Source: Burkholderiales bacterium (GTDB lineage Bacteria; Pseudomonadota; Gammaproteobacteria; Burkholderiales; Burkholderiaceae_C). From it: 44,574 nt of DNA. The notes beneath the pieces are model-generated. The model did no database searches. It worked only from the letters and a program-made list of their open reading frames with translations, and was not told the origin of the DNA. Of this stretch, positions 1-7,668 are shown in pieces. The position numbers were made by a program, and so were the translations under genes. Position 1 is the first letter of the stretch; each line of letters begins with the position of its first letter. The stretch covers positions 1 through 44,574 of the forward strand of contig RXJV01000041.1 in NCBI GenBank assembly GCA_003963075.1, given 5' to 3'.

Positions 1-144
1 GCCATGACCCAGATTGCCGGCATCCGCAACCAAGGTCGCATTGGCCGCGTCCGAAATCGCCTCTGGCTTGACATCACGCGCAGCGCCAGCCGGCGTGGCG
101 GAGATCAGGGCAGCGAGGGCAGCAGCAAGGACCAAGGCTTTCAT
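1..144 (-). CDS. Exported protein of unknown function, N-terminal part only
   Basis: The gene reads leftwards from an ATG at 144 and leaves the window, so only the first 48 codons are seen. The translation opens with a lysine and then an Ala/Leu-rich hydrophobic stretch ending in a plausible signal peptidase site (about residues 20-24), followed by a polar mature start (RDVKPEAISDAANATLVADAG). I infer export to the periplasm or beyond. No family can be named from so short a piece, and no strong Shine-Dalgarno sequence is visible before the ATG. Codon use is GC-rich and regular across the 48 codons, which supports real coding rather than a chance ORF. Confidence 0.6.
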   Translation of the reverse strand, partial: MKALVLAAALAALISATPAGAARDVKPEAISDAANATLVADAGNLGHG

Positions 145-257
145 GATGCAGGCTCACCAGGAAAAACGGCTGGATTGCATTGTTCGCAGCGTAGCGTGGC
201 TGGGATGTGAAGACTTCACGCGCTTCGGGGGGACCCCCGCGAATGGGCGAGTCAGCC

Positions 258-415
258 TCAGCCGGCGCTTGACTCTTGGCGCGCGGCTGCTCTAGCCGCC
301 AGTTCGGCCCGCATGCGCTTGAGCCTTTCGCGCGGATGCTCGCGCGGGCCCATCGTCGAGTTTCATCGCGGCGACAAGGCGCCCGGCGCGTTGACACCAA
401 CCGACTGGGGTTGCC
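258..415 (-). pseudogene. Decayed second copy of the 3' end of rep
   Basis: Read on the minus strand, this stretch gives EHPRERLKRMRAELAARAAA and then RQESSAG and a TGA at 258-260. The true Rep carboxy end about 1.5 kb away (1788-1870) reads EDPREKLKRLRAELAAKAAA. At the DNA level the two share most bases over about 50 nt. The similarity continues, out of frame and with an extra stretch of roughly 23 bases, through AMKLDD (Rep has AEMKLHE) to GNPSRLV (Rep has GVPSRFI). No helicase core lies upstream, so this is a remnant and not a gene. It occupies most of the gene-poor stretch 145-506; I see nothing else there apart from the ribosome binding site of the next gene. Confidence 0.7.
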
Positions 416-506
416 GGAGATATTGGCTTCAATAGACTGCATCGGCTCGCGTTCGGGGCGCCCCGGAGCGACGTTGTTTTCTGATGGCAGCTCGATCGGG
501 AGGCAG

Positions 507-1214
507 GTGCGTATCAATCCCGTTTTGCGGATCTTGGGACTCTGGGCAATGTTTGCGCTTTCGGCGATGCAGGATGCCAGTGCCCAGGACCGTTGTCTGT
601 CGACCGACGGTGCGAGTTGCCCGAGAGGTGCGGGCTGGGCGGGATGCGCAGACACGATGGTGGGGGGCATGCATTGCACCGCCTGCTGGAGCTTTTGCAA
701 CATCAATCTCCCCGTCTCGCCGCAAGGGGCGGTACTGGCCACTGAACAGCAAGCGGCCGCTGAGCTGGACTTGGCGGACGTCGAGATCATGTTCGTGAAC
801 GCGCCCCAGCAGGTGTTGTTCGAGATCGCGCAGGTGAATCCAGACGCTGGGGTGCTGCTGAGCGTTTTGGTTCGCCGTTCCAGGTCAGTCGCTTTGGCCC
901 CTCCGACCAAGGGGCATGGCGCCAGCGGGCACCTGGTGAGCCGGGCATCAGCAAATGCCTGGATTCAAGGCGCGTCCCCGAGCCCGAATATTCAAAGTTC
1001 AGCGATGTTGCCCGAGGGGCACACGGCAGCCGTGGCGTGGGAGTTGGAGAAGCATCCGGGCGGGGCACGCCTCGTCCTATCGCATCGCCTGAAAAATGGG
1101 GGCGATGGGGTGATTGCGCAGCCGTATCCCGACATCGAGCTCTCCCTGCGTTCGGTGCGCAAACAGCAGCACGGTAGCGCCTGGACGGTGGTCAAGTGGG
1201 CCGTGAAACAGTGA
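507..1214 (+). CDS. Cys-rich exported protein of unknown function
   Basis: A GTG at 507 is chosen as the start because gggagg lies just before it and the product then begins with a classic signal peptide (MRINPVLRILGLWAMFALSA, cleavage near residue 26 after DASA). An in-frame ORF extends further upstream but covers the rep remnant and looks non-coding. The mature part begins with a Cys-rich segment (seven Cys within about 45 residues, including CADTMVGGMHCTACWSFC), suggesting disulfides or metal binding in the periplasm. The remaining 180 residues have no motif I recognise. The next gene starts 7 bp downstream and also encodes an exported protein, so the two look co-transcribed. Third-position GC seems lower than in the rest of the window, which with the neighbouring rep remnant hints at acquired DNA. 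Confidence 0.7.
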   Translation: MRINPVLRILGLWAMFALSAMQDASAQDRCLSTDGASCPRGAGWAGCADTMVGGMHCTACWSFCNINLPVSPQGAVLATEQQAAAELDLADVEIMFVNAPQQVLFEIAQVNPDAGVLLSVLVRRSRSVALAPPTKGHGASGHLVSRASANAWIQGASPSPNIQSSAMLPEGHTAAVAWELEKHPGGARLVLSHRLKNGGDGVIAQPYPDIELSLRSVRKQQHGSAWTVVKWAVKQ

Positions 1215-1221
1215 GCAAGCG

Positions 1222-1707
1222 ATGGGCATGAGTCGTGGCGTCTGCGCAGCCCTTGGCACGGTGGTGATCTGGGCGTCGGGGCCAGGTGCGTGGGCGCAGG
1301 AGGCTCAAGGCATGCCTGCGGACTTGCAGCGGGCGCTGGACACCTATGCCCACGCATTGGAACGCGCCGAATGGAACCAGTTGAAAGCACTGTTGGTTGA
1401 GCCACCCGACAAGCGCGGGCTCGCGGAGTAACTCGGGCGGCTGAAGAGTCTTTCCGCCGCGGGGGCGCGCTTGCAGAGCCAGCAGGTGACGTCGTTCCGG
1501 CTGTTGCCCCATTCGCGAGTGGCCAATGGAGCCGCCGCTGTGATTGACCTGCGCCGAGGGTATCTGCACCCGCTGCACCCGGACAATTCCGTGGTGACCG
1601 AGTACGAGCAGGTCTTCGCGTTGCGGGACGGGACGCAGGCCTGGCGATTCGTGCCCTCGTTTTGCCTGACTGAAGCGCAATTCTCGGAGTGGCTGCGTCG
1701 CGAGTGA
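1222..1707 (+). pseudogene. Exported protein gene interrupted by an in-frame TAA
   Basis: An ATG at 1222 begins a signal peptide (cleavage after AWA near residue 25) and a helical mature start (DLQRALDTYAHALERAEWNQ). The frame is cut by a TAA at 1429-1431, yet the same frame resumes at once and stays open to 1707 with protein-like sequence (LGRLKSLSAAGARLQSQQ, then VIDLRRGY and WRFVPSFCLTEAQFSEWL). Without the stop the product would be about 161 residues. By shape it could be a small alpha/beta periplasmic domain of the NTF2/SnoaL kind, but that is a guess. It follows the preceding exported gene by 7 bp. Either a nonsense mutation or a sequencing error explains the stop. Re-initiation at the TTG at 1471 is possible but unsupported by a ribosome site. 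Confidence 0.65.
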
Positions 1708-1724
1708 CCCACCTCACCGGCAGG

Positions 1725-1772
1725 CCGGCCACCGACACAGACCCGTACCGTTCTGGCCGTGTCAGTCGCCGG
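1725..1772. terminator. Hairpin between convergent genes
   Basis: The arms ccggccaccgacac (from 1725) and gtgtcagtcgccgg (to 1772) are near-perfect inverted repeats with two mismatched pairs. The hairpin sits between the stop of the broken exported gene (1707, plus strand) and the stop of rep (1788, minus strand). No T-run follows on either side, so a bidirectional terminator or transcript-end protector is inferred only from placement. Confidence 0.5.
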
Positions 1773-1787
1773 TGCGAGGCGGCTTGC

Positions 1788-3842
1788 TCATGAGTCAGCA
1801 GGCTTTGCCGCCGCCTTGGCCGCCAGCTCCGCCCGCAGGCGCTTGAGCTTCTCGCGCGGGTCTTCGCGGCCGCTGCCCTCGTGCAGCTTCATCTCGGCGA
1901 TGAAGCGGCTGGGCACGCCGGCCACCGTGTCGCGGCCCTTCTTGCGGCGGCGCAGGGTGGAGACGGCGAGGGTCTGGCGGGCGCGGGTGATGCCCACGTA
2001 CATGAGGCGGCGTTCCTCCTGCAGTGCCTCCGGCGTCATCTCTTCCTCCTCGCGCTTGAACGGCAGCAGGCCCTCGTTGACGCCGGCCAGCACGACATGC
2101 GGCCACTCCAGGCCCTTGGACGCATGCAGCGTCGTCAGCGTGACCTGGTCCTGCTCCTCGCCGCGCTCGGCCAGGCTCAGGATGACCGAGATGGTTTGGG
2201 CCACGTCCAGCACGCTCTGCTTGGGCTCGGTGAAGCTGACGCCGCCTTCCTCGCTGTGCTGGCCGCCGCAGCGCTTGGCGATCCAGTCGACGAAATCCAG
2301 CACATTGCCCCAGCGCGCCTGGGCCACCTTCTCGTTCTCCTCGTTGTCCACGAGGTGGGCCTCGTAGCCGATCTCTTTCAGCCATTCGGTCAGCATCGCG
2401 TGCGCCGCGGTGTGGCCCTCGGTGTGCCTGGCCTTGTACTGCAGCTCGTTCACATAGCGGCCGAACTCGTGCAGCTGGGCCAAAGCCCGGGCCGTGACGG
2501 ACGTGGCCAGGCTCTCCGAGAACAGCGACTCGAACATGCTGCACTTCCATTGCGCCGAGAAGCTGCCGAGTGCTCCCAGCGTCGTGTGGCCGATGCCGCG
2601 CTTGGGTGTCGTCACCGCGCGCAGGAAGGCGGGGTCGTCGTCGGGGTTCACCAGCAGCCGCAGCCAGGCGCACAGGTCTTTGATCTCGGCCTTGTCGAAA
2701 AAGCTCTGGCCGCCCGACACCTTGTACGGGATCTGCGCCCGCCGCAACGCCTGCTCGAACGCGCGGGCCTGGTGGTTGGCGCGGTAGAGGATGGCGAAGT
2801 CCTTGAAGTTGGGGCCCTTGTCGTCGGCGCGCAGCTGCTGGATGCGCGCCACCGCGCGCTCGGCCTCGTGCTCCTCGCCGTCGGCCTCCAGCAGCGCGAT
2901 GGGCTCGCCGTCGCCGTACTCGCTCCAGAGCTTCTTCTCGAACAGCTTGGGGTTGCCGGCGATGACGTGGTTGGCCGCGCGCAGGATGGCGCCGGTGGAG
3001 CGGTAGTTCTGCTCGAGCGGGATCACCTTCAGCGCCGGGTAGTCCTGCGGCAGGCGCTTCAGGTTCTCGATGGTGGCGCCGCGCCAGCCGTAGATGCTCT
3101 GGTCGTCGTCGCCCACGGCGGTGAACATGCCGCGCTCGCCCACCAGCGCCTTCAGCAGCTCGTACTGCACCGCGTTGGTGTCCTGGTACTCGTCCACCAG
3201 CACATAGCGCAGCTTGTCGCGCCACTTCTCTCGCGCCTCGGCGTCGGTGGTCAGCAGCTTCAGCGGCAGCGTGATCAGGTCGTCGAAGTCCACTGCCTGG
3301 TAGGCTGCCAGCCGCTCCTGGTAGCGCACCATCACCGCCGCAGCGGCGCGCTCGTCCTCATCCTTGGCGGCATGGGCCGCCTGCGCGGGTGACAGCCCCT
3401 GGTTCTTCCACAGCGAGATCGCCCATTGCCAGCGGCGCGCCTGGTTCAGGTCGGTCGTGCCGCCGGCATCCTTGAGCACATTGAGCACGTCATCGCTGTC
3501 GAGGATGGAAAACTGGGCCTTCAAGCCCAGCCTCGTGCCCTCCTCGCGCAGCAGCCGCACGCCCAGGCTGTGGAAGGTCGAGATGGCAAGGTCCTTGGCG
3601 GCCTTGTTGCCGACCAGGGCCTTGGCGCGCTCGCGCATTTCCTGCGCCGCCTTGTTCGTGAAGGTGATGGCTGCGATCTGGCTGGGCCGGTAGCCCGACA
3701 CCAGCAGCTGGGCGATCTTGGTGGTGATGACCCGCGTCTTGCCCGAGCCCGCGCCGGCGATGACCAGGCAGGGCCCGCTCAGGTGGTGGACGGCTTCGAG
3801 CTGGGCCGGGTTGAGGCCGGCGGACGGCGGGGCAAGGGACAT
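1788..3842 (-). CDS. rep: ATP-dependent DNA helicase Rep
   Basis: Superfamily 1A 3'-5' helicase that helps replication forks past protein blocks; acts in the cytoplasm. The product is 684 residues, close to the usual 670. The Q motif (LNPAQLEAV, from residue 10), Walker A GAGSGKT (30-36), TFTNKAA, STFHSLG, the DEYQDT Walker B, GDDDQSIYGWRGA, LEQNYRS, the NPDDDPAFLRAV segment, LHASKGLEW and VGITRARQ are all present and in order. The sequence follows Rep more closely than UvrD (for example GPCLVIAGAGSGKTR and the ending rich in Lys/Ala). The ATG at 3842 is chosen because the Q motif follows directly; an upstream in-frame extension of 51 codons is low-complexity and runs into the neighbouring gene. 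A degenerate copy of its last codons lies at 258-415. Confidence 0.95.
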   Translation of the reverse strand: MSLAPPSAGLNPAQLEAVHHLSGPCLVIAGAGSGKTRVITTKIAQLLVSGYRPSQIAAITFTNKAAQEMRERAKALVGNKAAKDLAISTFHSLGVRLLREEGTRLGLKAQFSILDSDDVLNVLKDAGGTTDLNQARRWQWAISLWKNQGLSPAQAAHAAKDEDERAAAAVMVRYQERLAAYQAVDFDDLITLPLKLLTTDAEAREKWRDKLRYVLVDEYQDTNAVQYELLKALVGERGMFTAVGDDDQSIYGWRGATIENLKRLPQDYPALKVIPLEQNYRSTGAILRAANHVIAGNPKLFEKKLWSEYGDGEPIALLEADGEEHEAERAVARIQQLRADDKGPNFKDFAILYRANHQARAFEQALRRAQIPYKVSGGQSFFDKAEIKDLCAWLRLLVNPDDDPAFLRAVTTPKRGIGHTTLGALGSFSAQWKCSMFESLFSESLATSVTARALAQLHEFGRYVNELQYKARHTEGHTAAHAMLTEWLKEIGYEAHLVDNEENEKVAQARWGNVLDFVDWIAKRCGGQHSEEGGVSFTEPKQSVLDVAQTISVILSLAERGEEQDQVTLTTLHASKGLEWPHVVLAGVNEGLLPFKREEEEMTPEALQEERRLMYVGITRARQTLAVSTLRRRKKGRDTVAGVPSRFIAEMKLHEGSGREDPREKLKRLRAELAAKAAAKPADS

Positions 3843-3867
3843 GCTGAGCGCGGGATGGGCGCGCGCA

Positions 3868-6465
3868 TCATGCCAGCCGCGCCACCCCTTCGCCCGGCAG
3901 GGCCCGCAAACCCAGCCCCAACAGCAGCAGCGCGAAGAAGATGAAGCCGATGCGCGGCGCGTCGAGCAGGCTGTCGAACGCGCCGACCACGCCAAAGCCG
4001 ATCAGCGCCGCGACGATGGCCGGCGCGAGCGGATGGTCGCGCCCGCGTCCGAACGACAGCCGGGCCAGCGCCAGCAGATAGGCGCCGCCCAGCAGCGCCA
4101 GGCCGACAAGGCCCTGCTCAAACAGCACATGCAGCGCCGCGTTCTTGATGTGCCAGGGCAGGTGGTGGCGGTCGCTGGAAAAGAACCAGCGCGCCATCTC
4201 GCGGTTGAAGTCCCCATTGACCAACAAGGCGCGGCCCTGGGCGTCGTGCATCGCGATGCGGGCGATGTCGACCCGCGCGCCGCGCGTGTCCAGCGACATC
4301 GAGAAGGTCACGAAGCGGGGCGCCCACCAGTCGCCGCCCAGCGCCGGCAGCGGGCCGAGCTGCATCTGCAGCGTCTGCCAGCCGCCGGCAGGGGTCTGCC
4401 CGTCGGCGGGTGCGGGTTTCAGCACCTGTTCGATGCCGCTGCAGTTGTCCGGGTAGAGCAGGTTCTTCTCGCAAATCTGCAGCACCAACGCGGCGTCAGC
4501 CGCGGTGCGGCTCAGCAGCTCGATCTTGACCGGCCCCACCGCCGGCGCCGGGATGCGCTGACTGATGCGGAACTGCTCGCCGCGCCCCAGTTGGTGCTTG
4601 CCGGCCGCCATCGCGAGGTAGGACTCGTTGCCGTCGTTGCGCAGCCGGTAGTCGCCCACCTGGGCCGAGGTCGGGCCGTCGTAGTAGTTGCTGGTGACGA
4701 AGCGGCCGGCCCCCTTGCCCAACAGCCATTGCCGGCCGCCGTGCAGCAGGCGCAGGCTCTCGCGCCAATGCGTCAGCCGGGTCTGGCCGTCTTCCTTCCA
4801 GCCGGCCACGCGGTCACGCAGATAGCTGCCGCCGCCCAGCGCCGCAACGATCGCCATCACCAGCAGCAGGCCCGCCACCAGCAGCGCACGCTTGCGCCAG
4901 CCTGCAACCCCCTGGTGGGCGGCGCCGTTCAGTGGCCACAGCCGCGGCTCCAGCAGCATCACGGCCCACAGGCCGGCCAGCGCCAGCCCCGCCGCCAGGG
5001 CCGTCCACAGGCCGGTCGTGCCGCCCCAGTAGTCGGCCACGATCACCATCGTGGACAGCAGCCAGAACCAGGCCGTGGTCACCAGCAGCGCATAGACCGG
5101 CCGCACCTCGCCGGGCGCGTCCCGCCAGCGCAGCAGGCCGCAGGCGAGCAGGGCCAGCGCGTTGAGCCAGTAGGCCGCCTTGGGCAGCAGCGTCGACAGC
5201 GCCCAGCTGGCCGCACCCAGCAGCAGGGCCAGCACGCCACCCATCAGCAGTGCTGTCAGACGCTGGCCGAGGCTGGGCCGCCACAGGCTGGCGGGCATCG
5301 TCAGCAGCACCACCATCACGCCAAACAGCGCCGCCAGGCCCCGGTAGCCCCCGCCGCCGAAGATCAGGGCTGCCGCCAGCCCGAAGGCCGAGGCCATGGC
5401 CAGCGCGCCCAACTTGGCCAGCCGCGGCAGCGGTGCGTCCACCGGTGCGCCCGTGCCGTCGAGCTGGCTGCTGTCCGGCCCGGCGGCAGCCGCCCGGCGG
5501 CGCTGTGCATCCGCCAGCAGCACCATCGGAATCAGCGCGAAGGGCAGAGCCAGGTAGACGCCGCGCGAAAACGTCGTCAGCACCGCATAGGCCGCCAGCA
5601 GCATGATCACCAGCCCGGCCGCGAAGTTCATCGGAGCACGCGTGCGCAGCAGGGCCAGCAGCGCGAACGGCAGGGTCATCACGAGGAAGCCGTCCAGCGC
5701 GGCGCCGCCCACATGCATTTCCCAGAACAGCGCGGTCGTGCGGTAGTCGGTGGAAAAGTCCAGCAGCCCCGTGTAGGCCAGGCGTTCCCACAGCGCGGCG
5801 CCGGCGCCGGCAAGCAGCGCCAGCACCAGGCCCAGCAGCAGGCCGCGGGCAAAGCCGCGTGGGCGCGCCGCCGCCGCCGCCGTCCACAGCGGCAGCAGCG
5901 CCAGCACGAGGAAGATGGCCTTGGCGTTGCGCACCGAGTTCATGGCCTCGTGGTAGCCATGGAACCAGCCGAACTCAAAGCCGCCTGCATCGGCAAAGCC
6001 GCGCTTGACGCTCCAGGCGGCGGACAGCGCCAGGGCGACGATCAACACCAGCACCACCGGCGAGTACACCAGGCCATGGCGCCAGGCCGGTGCGCGGTCG
6101 CGTGCGTTCAGCTGCAGGGCATAGGCCAGATAGCCGCCGCAGCCGCAGGCCGTCACCAGCAGATCCAGTTCCTCGAAGGTGATCCATCCGGACCATGGCG
6201 CCAGGCCCAGCAGCGGCAGCGGTGCCAGCACGATCAGTGGCGTCTTCACCCACAGCAGCGCCGCCAGCAGTGCAACGGCGCCCCAGGCCGCCAGCGCCAG
6301 CGGTCCGGACAGCGGATGGTGCCAGGCCAGCTCCGCGCCCACTGCAGCCAGGCCCAGTGCGCCCACCAGCGCCAGCCATTGCAGCCGCGTGGCGGGCCGG
6401 TTGAGCTTGAACTCACCGAGCCCGAGCAGGCCGGTCGTGGCGGGGCGGGCGCCTGCCGCGGCCAT
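3868..6465 (-). CDS. O-antigen ligase / Wzy_C-like polytopic membrane protein
   Basis: An inner-membrane protein of 865 residues with about a dozen hydrophobic segments, first in the amino-terminal half and again near the carboxy end. A large soluble part sits around residues 550-770 (for example RDRVAGWKEDGQTRLTHWRESLRLL and GKGAGRFVTSNYYDGPTSAQ). The segment AVLTTFSRGVYLALPFALIP matches the SRG motif of the Wzy_C/O-antigen ligase superfamily (PF04932), whose members join or polymerise lipid-linked glycans in the periplasm. The soluble insert between the last helices is larger than usual and may bind carbohydrate. The ATG at 6465 has ttggag about 11 nt before it; a longer frame upstream lacks protein character. 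It ends 25 bp before the rep start and may be co-transcribed with rep. No other polysaccharide gene is nearby, so the substrate is unknown. Confidence 0.8.
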   Translation of the reverse strand: MAAAGARPATTGLLGLGEFKLNRPATRLQWLALVGALGLAAVGAELAWHHPLSGPLALAAWGAVALLAALLWVKTPLIVLAPLPLLGLAPWSGWITFEELDLLVTACGCGGYLAYALQLNARDRAPAWRHGLVYSPVVLVLIVALALSAAWSVKRGFADAGGFEFGWFHGYHEAMNSVRNAKAIFLVLALLPLWTAAAAARPRGFARGLLLGLVLALLAGAGAALWERLAYTGLLDFSTDYRTTALFWEMHVGGAALDGFLVMTLPFALLALLRTRAPMNFAAGLVIMLLAAYAVLTTFSRGVYLALPFALIPMVLLADAQRRRAAAAGPDSSQLDGTGAPVDAPLPRLAKLGALAMASAFGLAAALIFGGGGYRGLAALFGVMVVLLTMPASLWRPSLGQRLTALLMGGVLALLLGAASWALSTLLPKAAYWLNALALLACGLLRWRDAPGEVRPVYALLVTTAWFWLLSTMVIVADYWGGTTGLWTALAAGLALAGLWAVMLLEPRLWPLNGAAHQGVAGWRKRALLVAGLLLVMAIVAALGGGSYLRDRVAGWKEDGQTRLTHWRESLRLLHGGRQWLLGKGAGRFVTSNYYDGPTSAQVGDYRLRNDGNESYLAMAAGKHQLGRGEQFRISQRIPAPAVGPVKIELLSRTAADAALVLQICEKNLLYPDNCSGIEQVLKPAPADGQTPAGGWQTLQMQLGPLPALGGDWWAPRFVTFSMSLDTRGARVDIARIAMHDAQGRALLVNGDFNREMARWFFSSDRHHLPWHIKNAALHVLFEQGLVGLALLGGAYLLALARLSFGRGRDHPLAPAIVAALIGFGVVGAFDSLLDAPRIGFIFFALLLLGLGLRALPGEGVARLA

Positions 6466-6614
6466 CAGTGCAGGCTCCAACGCAGGCGCTGCAGCAGCGC
6501 GCTCGGTGGCAGGGTGCGCGAGGTGGCGCCCAGAGGCGCACGCGACGGACGGACCATGGAGGGATCTCGCTGAACGGGGAATCCATTGTTGCCGACGGTC
6601 GGGGCTGCGCCACC

Positions 6615-6637
6615 CCCCGGCAACCCCCAAGCCGGGG
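6615..6637 (-). terminator. Hairpin just past the kinase-like gene
   Basis: A perfect 7-bp stem (ccccggc at 6615-6621 and gccgggg at 6631-6637) with a 9-nt loop directly follows the stop codon of the minus-strand gene that ends at 6638. There is no T-run, so termination is inferred from position. It separates that gene from the O-antigen ligase-like gene further on. Confidence 0.4.
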
Positions 6638-7591
6638 TCAGGCCTGCCGCACCCGGAGCCAGCGTTTCCACCAGGCCGGCCTGGCCTGCGGCGGCTCGGC
6701 CTTGGCGGTCAACTCGGCGGCGCTGCGCTGCGGGGCCAGGCCCAGCCATTCGCGCAGCTCGTCGGCCAGGCTCTCCGCGCCGCGCAGCCTCAGCTCGGGC
6801 GACTCCGCCATCGCGGCGCGCAGCAGGCCATCGAGCTTGACCTGCTCGTCTTCGCGCAGCAGCGGCCATGGGTCGGCAGCGCTGCCGCGGCGCGGCGTCG
6901 CGCCACGCGGCGTGTCATCCCAGCCGCAGATCAACAGGCGGGCGAAGGCGCCGAGGCCGTAGACCTCGCTGGCCAGGCTGGGGGCCTCGCCCGCGCGGCG
7001 CTCGGGCGCCACGAAGGCGGGCGATGCGCCCAGGCTCAGGCCGCGATCGAAGGGGTCCGTCGGGTCGGGAATGCGGGTCAGGCCCAGGCCCATCAGGCGC
7101 ACGCTGCCATCGGGCCCGCGCCAGATCATCGCCGGGTCCAGCTCGGCCAGCAGCCAGCCCTGCTGATGGGCCGAGCGCAGCGCCTCGCAGAGCTGCACCA
7201 GCAGCTCGATGCGCTGGCGCAGGCCGAGGCCGCCGAGCTGGGGCAGCAGGGGTTCGCCATGCTCGCCTTCGATGATCAGGTAGGGATGGGCATCCGGCGT
7301 CACGCCGCTGTCGCTGGGCACCGCGATGTGCGGATGGCTGAGCTGGGCAAGGTCTCCGGCCTGGTCGGCGTAGCGCAGCATCACGCCGGCACCCTGGTCG
7401 CTGCGGTCCAGCACCAGCACGGCGGCCCGCTGTTCGGTGGCCAGGGCATGGCGGGCGCTGTACCACTGGCCGGCATGGGCCTGTTCGCCATCGGGCAGCG
7501 GCTTCAGCAGCCGCCACACGCCCAGGGCCTGGCCCTCGCCCAGCGGCGCGGCGGCGGCAGGCGGCGGCAGGGAAAGATTGGGCATGCGCAT
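6638..7591 (-). CDS. Ser/Thr protein kinase-like protein lacking catalytic residues (pseudokinase)
   Basis: A 317-residue soluble protein with the layout of a Hanks-type kinase: a strand-rich amino lobe, then YLIIEGEHGEPL (hinge), LLVQLCEALRSAHQQGWLLAELDPAMI (helix E and catalytic-loop position), VRLMGLGL (DFG position), SPAFVAPERRAG (APE-like) and SLASEVYGLGAFARLLICG (helix F). The HRD Asp region reads LAELDPAMI, the DFG is MGLGL, the expected lysine position lies in VLVLDRS, and the glycine loop is not intact. Phosphotransfer therefore looks unlikely, and a binding or scaffold role is inferred. It lies 77 bp downstream of the sensor kinase gene on the same strand. A TAACAT hexamer (7600-7605, read on the minus strand) lies 8 nt before the ATG at 7591; MPNLSL at 7585 is an alternative start. 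Confidence 0.7.
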   Translation of the reverse strand: MRMPNLSLPPPAAAAPLGEGQALGVWRLLKPLPDGEQAHAGQWYSARHALATEQRAAVLVLDRSDQGAGVMLRYADQAGDLAQLSHPHIAVPSDSGVTPDAHPYLIIEGEHGEPLLPQLGGLGLRQRIELLVQLCEALRSAHQQGWLLAELDPAMIWRGPDGSVRLMGLGLTRIPDPTDPFDRGLSLGASPAFVAPERRAGEAPSLASEVYGLGAFARLLICGWDDTPRGATPRRGSAADPWPLLREDEQVKLDGLLRAAMAESPELRLRGAESLADELREWLGLAPQRSAAELTAKAEPPQARPAWWKRWLRVRQA

Positions 7592-7668
7592 GGCGTGCCA
7601 TGTTAGGGGTCAGCCGCCCCCGGCCGCCATCATTCGCCGGGTCAAAGCCCGGGCCCGCGCGCAATCGC

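Noticed and set aside
276-506. Extension of the Cys-rich exported protein to an ATG at 276
   Set aside because: It would overlap the rep remnant and place a signal peptide at residue 78; the GTG at 507 has a good ribosome site and gives a normal signal peptide.
3718-6573. A 951-codon Gln/Arg/Ala-rich frame on the plus strand
   Set aside because: It is antisense to rep and the O-antigen ligase-like gene, low in complexity, and has no start context; it is a shadow of high-GC coding on the other strand.
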